A stretch of 50,130 nucleotides of DNA, taken from JAEUNJ01 sp052035955. GTDB lineage: Bacteria > Pseudomonadota > Gammaproteobacteria > Burkholderiales > Rhodocyclaceae. The stretch covers positions 1-50,130 of the forward strand of contig JBPOHD010000049.1 of NCBI GenBank assembly GCA_052035955.1. Reading direction: 5' to 3'. The translations under genes and the position numbers were made by a program. Each line of letters starts with the position of its first letter. The stretch's first letter is position 1. Positions 8,825-15,424 of the stretch are shown here, piece after piece. A model generated the notes under the pieces. It was not told the origin of the DNA, did no database searches, and saw nothing but the letters and a program-made list of their open reading frames with translations.

Positions 8825-9478
8825 ATGAACCTCGAAAAAGCCCGCTTCAACATGGTCGAGCAGCAGATCCGTCCCTGGGAGGTACTGGATACGGACGTGC
8901 TCGATCTCCTCTTCGTCGTCAAGCGCGAGGAGTTCGTGCCCGTGGCTTTGCGCGGTCTCGCCTTCAGTGACTGCGAGATTCCCCTCGGCCACGGCGCCAC
9001 CATGCTGGCACCGAAGATCGAAGCCCACGCCCTTCAGGCCGTGCAGGCGAAAAAGCATGAGAAGGTCCTGGAAATCGGCACCGGCAGCGGCTACATGGCC
9101 GCCCTGCTGGCGGCCCACGCCGACCGGGTATGGACCATCGAACTGCGGCCGGAACTGGCCGAGATGGCGAGGGGCAACCTGAAGCGCCAGGGCATCGAGA
9201 ACGTGGTCGTGGAAACCGGCAACGGCGCCGGCGGCTGGCCGGCCCACGCGCCCTACGACATCATCGTCGTTTCGGCCAGCGTCCCCGGCATCCCGCAGGA
9301 ACTGCTCGCCCAACTGAAGGTCGGCGGCCGCCTGTTCGCCATCGTCGGCACGGGCCCGGCGATGACCGCGCGGCTCGTGACCCGTACCGGGGAGGAGGCC
9401 TACGGCGACGTGGGGCTCTTCGAAACCGCGACCGCCCCCCTGGCCGAGATGCCCGCCCGGCCCCGGTTCGTGTTCTGA
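8825..9478 (+). CDS. Protein-L-isoaspartate O-methyltransferase-like SAM methyltransferase
   Basis: A 217-residue PCMT-family protein. SAM-binding motif I is LEIGTGSGYM (about 82-91), followed by the acidic post-I position in WTIELRPEL and a motif IV-like YDIIVVSA. The substrate-site loop reads IPLGHGATMLAPKIEAHALQ instead of the YGQTISQP of classic Pcm, so repair of isoaspartyl residues is the family role but the real substrate may differ. Start ATG 8825 was chosen over 8795 because the latter lies inside the promoter spacer. It is the first gene of an operon with rhodanese (13 bases on) and tolC. That order is familiar from Rhodocyclales genomes, from memory. Confidence 0.85.
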   Translation: MNLEKARFNMVEQQIRPWEVLDTDVLDLLFVVKREEFVPVALRGLAFSDCEIPLGHGATMLAPKIEAHALQAVQAKKHEKVLEIGTGSGYMAALLAAHADRVWTIELRPELAEMARGNLKRQGIENVVVETGNGAGGWPAHAPYDIIVVSASVPGIPQELLAQLKVGGRLFAIVGTGPAMTARLVTRTGEEAYGDVGLFETATAPLAEMPARPRFVF

Positions 9479-9491
9479 AGATCGACGGCCC

Positions 9492-9815
9492 ATGCAGCAG
9501 ATTTCGGCGCCGCAGTTGAAAGCCTGGCTCGACGATCCGGCGCGCCAGGCGCCGACGATGGTCGACGTGCGCGAGCCCTGGGAATTCGACGTCTGCCGCA
9601 TCCAGGGGGCCAAACCCATGCCCATGCGCAGCCTCCCCGCCCGGTTCCCGGAACTCGACAGGGATGCCGAGACCGTCGTCATCTGCCACCATGGAGCGCG
9701 CAGCTTCCAGGTCTGCATGTTCCTGGAGCAGCAGGGATTCAAGAAAGTCTTCAACCTTTATGGCGGCGTCGCCGCCTGGGCCCAGCAGGTCGACCCTGCG
9801 ATGCCCACCTACTGA
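9492..9815 (+). CDS. Single-domain rhodanese-like sulfurtransferase
   Basis: A 107-residue cytoplasmic rhodanese domain. The CDC25-like body runs from VDVREPWEF to the active-site loop CHHGARS, where Cys65 is the persulfide-carrying residue, and ends with NLYGGVAAWA. The active loop has the six-residue length expected of sulfurtransferases. A role in moving sulfane sulfur or in thiosulfate/cyanide metabolism is known for the family; the acceptor here is unknown. It lies between the methyltransferase and tolC, with 13 and 16 bases on either side, so it is surely in the same transcript. There is no signal peptide. Confidence 0.93.
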   Translation: MQQISAPQLKAWLDDPARQAPTMVDVREPWEFDVCRIQGAKPMPMRSLPARFPELDRDAETVVICHHGARSFQVCMFLEQQGFKKVFNLYGGVAAWAQQVDPAMPTY

Positions 9816-9831
9816 ACACCACGGAGCCGCC

Positions 9832-11172
9832 ATGAAGAAAGCACTGCTTCCCGCCCTGATCGCCCTGGCTTGCGCCGGCGCCGCCCAGGGTGCCGATCTG
9901 CTGGCGGTTTACCGCGACGCGGTCGCGAACGACCAGGTATTCGCCGCCGCCCAGGCCAGCCAGATCGCCGGACAGGAAAAGCTGCCCCAGGCCCGGGCCG
10001 GACTGCTGCCGACCTTGGGCGCTTCCGCCAGCACGACCTGGAACGACAACGACTACCAGCGGCGCCAGGCCGGTGCCGCCAAGGCCGTCGGCGAGTACAA
10101 CAGCCACGCATGGTCCGTGCAGCTCTCCCAGCCCCTGTTCCGCTGGCAGAACTGGGTCCAGTACAAGCAGGGCGAATTGCAGGTCGCCCAGGCCGACCTG
10201 CAATTCGGTCTCGCCAGGCAGGACCTGATCGTCCGCGTTGCCCAGGCCTACTTCGACGTCCTGCTGTCCCAGGAAACCCTCGCCACCGCGAAATCCCAGA
10301 AGGTGGCAATCGCCGAACAGCTCGAATCGGCGAAGCGCAATTTCGAAGTCGGCACGGCGACCATCACCGACACCCACGAGGCCCAGTCGCGCTACGACCT
10401 GGCGGTGGCAGCGGAACTCGCCGCCGACAACGACCTGACCGTCAAGCGCCAGGTCCTGCGCAGCGTGATCGGCAAGGAGCCGGACGCCCTGAAGGGCCTC
10501 AAGCCCGGCGTCCAGTTGGGCCGGCCGCAACCGGACAACATGAACCACTGGGTCCAGGCCGCCGAGGAGGGTGCCCTGAACGTGCAACTGGGACAATTGG
10601 CCCTGGAGAACGCCGATCGGGAAATCGAGAAGCAGCGGGCCGGCCATTATCCGACCCTGGACCTGGTGGCTAGCCGTGGGCGGAGTTCGCAGACCGGGGC
10701 TCTCAACACCCTCGGCATTGCCGGTGGCGCAGTCGGCAGCGACACGAATACCCGCACCATCGGCCTCCAACTAGCCATCCCGATCTATGCCGGCGGCGCC
10801 GTCGTTTCCCGGGACAGGGAAGCCGTCGCCCTGCGCGAGAAATCCGTCGCCGACCTGGAGAACGCCCGTCGCCAGGCGACCCTGTTGGCGCGCCAGGCCT
10901 ATCTCGGCGTCACCTCGGGTCTGGCCCAGGTGAAGGCCTACGAGGCGGCCGTGACCTCCTCCCAGTCCGCCCTGGAATCGAACAAGCTGGGTTATGAAGT
11001 CGGCGTCCGCATCAACATCGACGTGCTGAACGCCCAGAGCCAGCTCTTCGACACCCGCCAGAAGCTGGTCAAGGCCCGCCTGGACACCCTGGCCGCCCTG
11101 CTCAAGCTGAAGGCTGCCGCCGGTACCCTTTCCGAGGACGACGTGGCGGCCGTCAATACGCTGCTCGAATAG
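9832..11172 (+). CDS. tolC: TolC-family outer-membrane efflux channel
   Basis: A 446-residue outer-membrane factor. The signal peptide MKKALLPALIALACAGAAQGA is followed by two repeated halves, each with beta-strands and long coiled helices, as in TolC trimers. Family features include ADLLAVYRDAVANDQ at the mature N-terminus and the conserved GVRINIDVLNAQSQLFDTRQ motif near the C-terminus. GGAG at about 9823 is a good ribosome-binding site. It should serve the RND pump encoded just upstream and possibly type I export. Its last 20 bases overlap the end of the convergent waaA gene. Confidence 0.95.
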   Translation: MKKALLPALIALACAGAAQGADLLAVYRDAVANDQVFAAAQASQIAGQEKLPQARAGLLPTLGASASTTWNDNDYQRRQAGAAKAVGEYNSHAWSVQLSQPLFRWQNWVQYKQGELQVAQADLQFGLARQDLIVRVAQAYFDVLLSQETLATAKSQKVAIAEQLESAKRNFEVGTATITDTHEAQSRYDLAVAAELAADNDLTVKRQVLRSVIGKEPDALKGLKPGVQLGRPQPDNMNHWVQAAEEGALNVQLGQLALENADREIEKQRAGHYPTLDLVASRGRSSQTGALNTLGIAGGAVGSDTNTRTIGLQLAIPIYAGGAVVSRDREAVALREKSVADLENARRQATLLARQAYLGVTSGLAQVKAYEAAVTSSQSALESNKLGYEVGVRINIDVLNAQSQLFDTRQKLVKARLDTLAALLKLKAAAGTLSEDDVAAVNTLLE

Positions 11173-12418
11173 TCTCCTCGATCAGGGCCAGGGTCCGCTC
11201 CGTCGCGCCCCGGTGGCGGACGGAGAATTCGCGTCCCGCCTCCCCCATGCGCCGGCGCACGTCGCCGTCGCCCAGCAGTTGCCCGGCCAGCCGAGCCATT
11301 TCTTCCGCGTCGGCGACCGGCCGGGCGGCGCCTGCCGCCAGGGCCTCCCGCGCCGCCTCGGCGAAGTTGAAGGTCGAAGGCCCCAGCAACACCGGCACAC
11401 CGACGGAGCACGGCTCGATGAGGTTCTGGCTGCCGTAGTCGAGCAGGCTGCCGCCGACGAAGGCCAGGTCCGCCGCTCCGTAGTAGGCAAACATCTCGCC
11501 CATGCTGTCGCCCAGCCAGACCTCGGTATCGGGTCCGACCGGCGCCTCGTCCGAGCGTCGCTGGCAACGGTAGCCGGCATCGGCGACCAGGGCCGCCACC
11601 GCCTCGAAGCGCTGGGGATGGCGGGGCACCAGCATCAGCAATGCCCCCGTCGGGCGCCACCGCCGCCAGGCAGCGAGGATGGGCGCCTCCTCCCCCTCCC
11701 GGGTGCTGGCGCAGAGGAAGGTCGTCCGGCGCCCGAGACGGCGGCGGAATCCGTCTGCCACGGCCGCCTGACCCTCGGGCGGCGCGATGTCGAACTTGAG
11801 GTTTCCGGTGATTCGAAGCTCGCGCGCCCCCAGGGCGGCCAGCCGGGCTGCATCCGCCTCCGCCTGGACCCCGATGCCCGCCAGGCCGGCCAGGGCCTGC
11901 CGCGTCAGGGCGGGAAACAGGCCGTAGCGGCGCGCCGATCGTTCGGACAGCCTGCCATTGACCAGCATCAGGGGCAAGTGGCGGCGGCGGCAGGCGGCCA
12001 CCAGGTTGGGCCACAGTTCCGTTTCCATGATCAGGCCGAAGCTGGGCCGGAAATGGTCCAGGAAGCGGGCCACCGCCCAGGGCGTGTCGTAGGGCAGGTA
12101 AGCCCGCAGGACGCTCTCGCCGAATAGCTCGATCCCCGTCTGGCGCCCGGTGGGGGTCATGTGGGTGAACAGGAGGGCGTGGCCGGGATAGCGCCGGCGC
12201 AAGGCCGCCACCAGGGGCTGGGCGGCGCGCGTCTCGCCCACCGAGACGGCATGGATCCAGATCAGCGGGCCCGGGGGCCGCGACAGGCCCGCGAACCGGC
12301 CGAAACGCTCGTCCCAGTGGCGCCGGTATTCGGGCTGGCGCCGCGCCCGCAGCAGCAGGTGCAGCAGGGCCCAGGGCAGCAGGGCCACCAGGCAGAGGGT
12401 GTACAGTGCCCGCGCCAT
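11153..12418 (-). CDS. waaA: 3-deoxy-D-manno-octulosonic acid (Kdo) transferase
   Basis: A 421-residue GT30 enzyme that transfers Kdo from CMP-Kdo to lipid A on the cytoplasmic face of the inner membrane. An N-terminal membrane anchor (about 5-23) precedes the GT-B fold. Family signatures are HAVSVGETRAAQPL, METELWPNL, NGRLSERSARRY, GNLKFD, VPRHPQRF and GGSLLDYGSQNLIEP. Start ATG 12418 lies 1 base after the waaC stop (TGA-G-ATG), so the two genes are coupled. The stop lies inside the 3' end of tolC on the other strand, a 20-base convergent overlap. Number of Kdo units added cannot be told. Confidence 0.96.
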   Translation of the reverse strand: MARALYTLCLVALLPWALLHLLLRARRQPEYRRHWDERFGRFAGLSRPPGPLIWIHAVSVGETRAAQPLVAALRRRYPGHALLFTHMTPTGRQTGIELFGESVLRAYLPYDTPWAVARFLDHFRPSFGLIMETELWPNLVAACRRRHLPLMLVNGRLSERSARRYGLFPALTRQALAGLAGIGVQAEADAARLAALGARELRITGNLKFDIAPPEGQAAVADGFRRRLGRRTTFLCASTREGEEAPILAAWRRWRPTGALLMLVPRHPQRFEAVAALVADAGYRCQRRSDEAPVGPDTEVWLGDSMGEMFAYYGAADLAFVGGSLLDYGSQNLIEPCSVGVPVLLGPSTFNFAEAAREALAAGAARPVADAEEMARLAGQLLGDGDVRRRMGEAGREFSVRHRGATERTLALIEETIRAAY

Positions 12419-12419
12419 C

Positions 12420-13400
12420 TCAGACGCCGACCACGCCGACCACGGTTTCGAAGACCTCCCGCGGCACCGGCGGCCGACCCGGGGCGCCCAGATTGACCGC
12501 CGCGGGACCGGCATGGACCCCCGTCAGCGCGGGATCGGAAGCCCTGAACAGCGCCACGGTCGGACGGTCCAGGGCGGCGGCCAGATGCACCAGACCGGTG
12601 TCGACCCCGATCACGGCACAGGCTCCGGCCATCAGGCCGGCCAGGGCGGCGATGTCGAGGGAGGGGGCGGCGATACCCGCCGGCGAGGACGCCGCGAGGC
12701 GTGCGGCACACGCCCGCTCGGCGGCGCTGCCGGCGGGCAGCACGGCCCGCCAACCGAGTCCGTCGAGCAGCCCCATCAATTCCCGCCAGTGCTCCTCCGG
12801 CCATTCCTTCGCCGCGCGGCTGGTGGCCGTCAGGAGTACCGCGTAGGGCCGGCCGCCGGTCGCCGTATCGAGCCAACCGGCGCGCAACGGAACGGCCTGG
12901 ATGCCGTAATCGCAGGGCTCATCCAGCGCATACCCGAGCGCCGCGGCGGCCAGCCGCCGGTTTCGCTCCACGGCATGGAGCGACCGCGGGATGTCGTATC
13001 CACGATGGTAGAGATGGGCCGCGAGGCCCTCGCGGGCCACCGCGCGGCCATAGCCGTAGCGGCGCCCGTCCCGTGCCAGCCTGGCCTGGCGAGCGACCAC
13101 GGCGCTCTTCAGCAGGCCCTGGGTATCGATCACCGCATCGTAGGCCTCGGCCCGCAGGTGGCGCCGGAACTCGCCCATTTCCGACCACACGGCGCGCCGC
13201 CCGAGGGAGCCGCGCCAGCGCCGCACGGCCACCGGGATGACCCGGCGAACCCCTGCGTGCAGGCGCGCGATGCCAGCGAACGGTTCCTCGACGATCCAGT
13301 CGACCACGGCGCCGGGCAGGTGGCGGACGATGTCGGTCACCACGGGCAAATTGTGGACGACGTCGCCGAGGGAGGAGGTTTTGACGAGGAGGACGCGCAT
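12420..13400 (-). CDS. waaC: Lipopolysaccharide heptosyltransferase I
   Basis: A 326-residue GT9 enzyme adding the first L-glycero-D-manno-heptose to Kdo of the LPS inner core. Signatures: MRVLLVKTSSLGDVVHNLPV at the N-terminus, DTQGLLKSAVVARQA, LLTATSRAAKEWPEEHW, and the C-terminal nucleotide-sugar motif GVDTGLVHLAAALDRPTVALF. The first in-frame ATG upstream adds only six residues, and the chosen start matches the family N-terminus exactly. It is first in the two-gene waaC-waaA operon and divergent from the glycosyltransferase at 13459. Confidence 0.96.
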   Translation of the reverse strand: MRVLLVKTSSLGDVVHNLPVVTDIVRHLPGAVVDWIVEEPFAGIARLHAGVRRVIPVAVRRWRGSLGRRAVWSEMGEFRRHLRAEAYDAVIDTQGLLKSAVVARQARLARDGRRYGYGRAVAREGLAAHLYHRGYDIPRSLHAVERNRRLAAAALGYALDEPCDYGIQAVPLRAGWLDTATGGRPYAVLLTATSRAAKEWPEEHWRELMGLLDGLGWRAVLPAGSAAERACAARLAASSPAGIAAPSLDIAALAGLMAGACAVIGVDTGLVHLAAALDRPTVALFRASDPALTGVHAGPAAVNLGAPGRPPVPREVFETVVGVVGV

Positions 13401-13422
13401 GGGTCCGGACGGCGGCACCCAT

Positions 13423-13450
13423 TACAATGGCGCCCGAGCCCGCGATTATA
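13423..13450. promoter_or_regulatory. Probable divergent promoters for waaC and the core glycosyltransferase
   Basis: The 58-base gap between waaC and the plus-strand gene holds a perfect minus-strand -10 TATAAT (complement of 13445-13450) and a plus-strand TACAAT (13423-13428). Neither has a good -35 match at 17 bases, so both calls are tentative. Confidence 0.35.
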
Positions 13451-13458
13451 GACCTCCC

Positions 13459-14238
13459 ATGCCCGCCTCCCGGCAGCCCCCCCGGCAGCCCCTCTCGGCT
13501 GTCCTGATCGTCCGCGATGCCGCCGGCCAGATCGCCGAATGTCTTTCCAGCCTGTCCTTCTGCGACGAGATCGTCGTCGTGGACAGCGGCAGCACGGACG
13601 GCACGGCGGGACTCGCGGAGAGCCTGGGCGCCCGGGTGATACGCACCCATTGGCGGGGCTTCGGTCCCCAGAAACAGTTCGCCGTCGAGCAGGCGAGCCA
13701 CGACTGGGTCCTCTGCCTGGACGCGGACGAACGGGTCAGTCCCCGATTGCGGGACGCCCTCGAGGCAGCCCTGCTAGACCCCTCGGCGGTCGGCTATCGA
13801 TTCGCCCGCTGCAACCGGTTCATGGGCCGTTACCTTCGGCACGGGGAAGGCTATCCGGACTGGAGCCTGAGGCTGTTCGACCGCCGGCAGGCCCGCTGGT
13901 CGGAGGACGAAGTCCATGAGAAGGTGATCGCCGAGGGTCCCGTCGGAACCCTCGCCGGCGACCTCCTGCACGACTCCGCCGAGACGCTGGAGGCCTACCT
14001 GGCAAAGCAGAACCGCTACACCACCCTGGCCGCCGAGGCGGCGATCGCCCGGGGGGAGCGGGTCGGAGTCGGCCGGATGCTGATCAGCCCCCTGCTGCGT
14101 TTCATCAAGTTCTATATCGTCCGGCGGGGCTTCATGGATGGGCTCCCGGGGCTCGTGCACATCGCCATCGGGTGCCAGAACAGCTTCCTCAAGTACGCCA
14201 AGATCATCGCCTCGACTGCCCCGGGGAGGCCGCCGTGA
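13459..14238 (+). CDS. Family 2 glycosyltransferase, LPS core type (WaaE/KdtX-like)
   Basis: A 259-residue inverting GT-A enzyme. The nucleotide-sugar site shows VVVDSGSTDGT and the metal-binding region LCLDADERVS. The acceptor region DWSLRLFDRRQARWSEDEVHEKV is characteristic of the WaaE/KdtX group that adds beta-glucose to inner-core heptose; the exact sugar is inferred from that group. A C-terminal amphipathic stretch (LRFIKFYIVRRGFMDGLPG) suggests association with the inner membrane. It sits next to waaA-waaC, fitting a core-assembly role, and overlaps the start of the broken SDR gene (GTGA at 14235). Confidence 0.9.
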   Translation: MPASRQPPRQPLSAVLIVRDAAGQIAECLSSLSFCDEIVVVDSGSTDGTAGLAESLGARVIRTHWRGFGPQKQFAVEQASHDWVLCLDADERVSPRLRDALEAALLDPSAVGYRFARCNRFMGRYLRHGEGYPDWSLRLFDRRQARWSEDEVHEKVIAEGPVGTLAGDLLHDSAETLEAYLAKQNRYTTLAAEAAIARGERVGVGRMLISPLLRFIKFYIVRRGFMDGLPGLVHIAIGCQNSFLKYAKIIASTAPGRPP

Positions 14239-14447
14239 GCATGGCCAGCGAAGCGCGGGACGGTCGCCCCGGGATACTGATCACGGGTGGCACGGGCCTG
14301 CTCGGCATCGGCTGGGCGTGTGCCCTGCGCGGAAATTCCCGAGTCGTCTGCGCCACCCACCGCCATTCGCTGCGCCTGGCCGGGGTCGAATCCATTCCGC
14401 TCGACCTGGAATCCGTCGACGGCCTGCGCCGCACCCTGGGGGCACTC
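14235..14447 (+). pseudogene. 5' fragment of an RmlD-like SDR (sugar-nucleotide reductase/epimerase), disrupted
   Basis: Seventy-one codons from GTG 14235 (or ATG 14241) give a Rossmann start, ILITGGTGLLGIGWACAL, then run into the left end of the IS5-type element. The reading frame continues to a stop at 14504 inside the element. The same pattern occurs in the intact gene at 19655 (ILFTGGASLLAVNWALAI), and the two align through the end of the fragment, so they are paralogues. The missing three quarters of the gene do not appear after the insertion sequences: the next coding sequence is the ABC transporter. The fragment lacks the catalytic Tyr/Lys and cannot be active. Confidence 0.85.
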
Positions 14448-14464
14448 GGGTCTGTTCACAATCA
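14448..14464 (+). repeat. Left terminal inverted repeat of the IS5-type element
   Basis: GGGTCTGTTCACAATCA, identical over 17 bases to the complement of the right end. Confidence 0.9.
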
Positions 14465-14562
14465 GCAACATCCGGACATGCCATATGGAAGGGCGGCCGG
14501 ATAAATCGTTTACGGTCAATGACATGGCAAGGGGCTGTTCACAACAACTTGAATGTGGTCAT

Positions 14563-14589
14563 ATCCTGACTTTTCTGCGGAGTCAGGAT
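14563..14589 (+). promoter_or_regulatory. Hairpin over the transposase ribosome-binding site
   Basis: ATCCTGACT (14563-14571) and AGTCAGGAT (14581-14589) pair perfectly over 9 bp around a 9-base loop. The probable Shine-Dalgarno GGAG (14579-14582) and the first two bases of the ATG (14588) fall in the loop edge and 3' arm. Transcripts entering from outside would fold and hide the start, a known way insertion sequences limit transposase made by read-through. Confidence 0.6.
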
Positions 14590-15339
14590 GAACCGGAAGA
14601 TGCTGCGAGATGACCAGTGGGCGCGCATTGAACATCTGTTGCAGGGTAAGGCCAGCGATCCAGGCTGTACGGCGAGGGACAATCGGCTCTTCGTCGAAGC
14701 GGTCCTCTGGATTCTGCGTACCGGCAGCCCATGGCGCGACCTGCCGCAGACATTTGGCAAGTGGCACAGCACATACATGCGTTTTGCCCGCTGGCGTGAC
14801 AGCGGCGTCTGGGAACGTGTGGCTGACGTGTTGGGTGGCGATGCCGACATGGAACAACTGTTCATCGACTCCACCATCGTTCGTGCCCACCAACATTCCG
14901 CAGGCGCCCAAAAAAAGCGGGCGATCAAGAAATCGGCCGCTCGCGCGGCAGACTGACGACCAAACTTCACGTTGCCGTCGATGCGCTGGGCAATCCGCTG
15001 CGCGTCATCCTCTCGGCTGGACAGATTGCCGACATCGACTGTGCCTTGGCGCTGATCGAGAATTTGCCCGGCCAAGCCGTGGTGGCCGACAAGGGCTACG
15101 ACGCCGACCATTTCGTGGCCACAATCGAAGCGAGTGGCGCCGAAGCAGTGATTCCACCGCGGTCCAATCGGCTCGCCCCGCGCGATTTCGATCACCATCT
15201 CTACCGCGCTCGCAATTCGATCGAGCGATTCTTTGCACGGATCAAGCACTTCAGACGCATCGCCACGCGTTACGACAAACTCGCCAAGTCGTTCCTGTCG
15301 TTCATTCATCTCGCGTGCGCGTTCGTCTGGCTGGCTTGA
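14588..15339 (+). CDS. IS5-family transposase, made by programmed -1 frameshift
   Basis: The first frame (14588-14956) gives the N-terminal part with MNRKMLRDDQWARIEHLL, WRDLPQTFGKW and the first catalytic Asp in FIDSTIVRAH. At 14911-14917 lies A_AAA_AAG, a canonical -1 slippery heptamer in the right phase. The -1 frame then stays open to TGA 15337-15339 and supplies GRSRGRLTTKLHVAVDALGN, the second Asp in VVADKGYDAD and the Glu in ARNSIERFFARIKHFRR. The joined product, about 250 residues, has the complete DDE triad. The frameshift layout is normal for the IS427 group, so the element may be active. Confidence 0.88.
14911..14917 (+). other. -1 ribosomal frameshift slippery site in the IS5-type transposase
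   Basis: A_AAA_AAG, in frame as X_XXY_YYZ relative to the 14588 start, within a run of seven A. Downstream the zero frame stops at 14956 while the -1 frame encodes the rest of the DDE domain. Confidence 0.75.
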
Positions 15340-15353
15340 TTGTGAACAGACCC
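15337..15353 (-). repeat. Right terminal inverted repeat of the IS5-type element
   Basis: Complement of GGGTCTGTTCACAATCA. The transposase stop codon lies in its first three bases. Confidence 0.9.
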
Positions 15354-15392
15354 TAATTGCACTGTGTTAATAAATCCCGAAAATTGCCGATA

Positions 15393-15412
15393 CCAAGAGG
15401 AATCCATCTTGG
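15393..15412 (+). promoter_or_regulatory. Hairpin overlapping the IS701 transposase ribosome-binding site
   Basis: CCAAGA (15393-15398) pairs with TCTTGG (15407-15412) around an 8-base loop. The last two bases of the stem belong to the Shine-Dalgarno GGGAGG (15411-15416), 8 bases before ATG 15425. The stem is short, so an effect on translation is only possible. Confidence 0.4.
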
Positions 15413-15424
15413 GAGGCAAGCGGA

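Larger units (their letters stand above)
14448..15353 (+). mobile_element. IS5-family (IS427-like) insertion sequence
   Basis: A 906-base element bounded by perfect 17-bp inverted repeats GGGTCTGTTCACAATCA (14448-14464 and complement at 15337-15353). It carries one transposase read through a -1 frameshift. No matching target duplication flanks it: ACTC on the left and TAAT on the right. A second, imperfect copy of the terminal sequence (GGGGCTGTTCACAAC, 14531-14545) lies inside the left end, so an alternative left boundary is possible. The right end directly abuts the IS701-type element. Confidence 0.9.
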
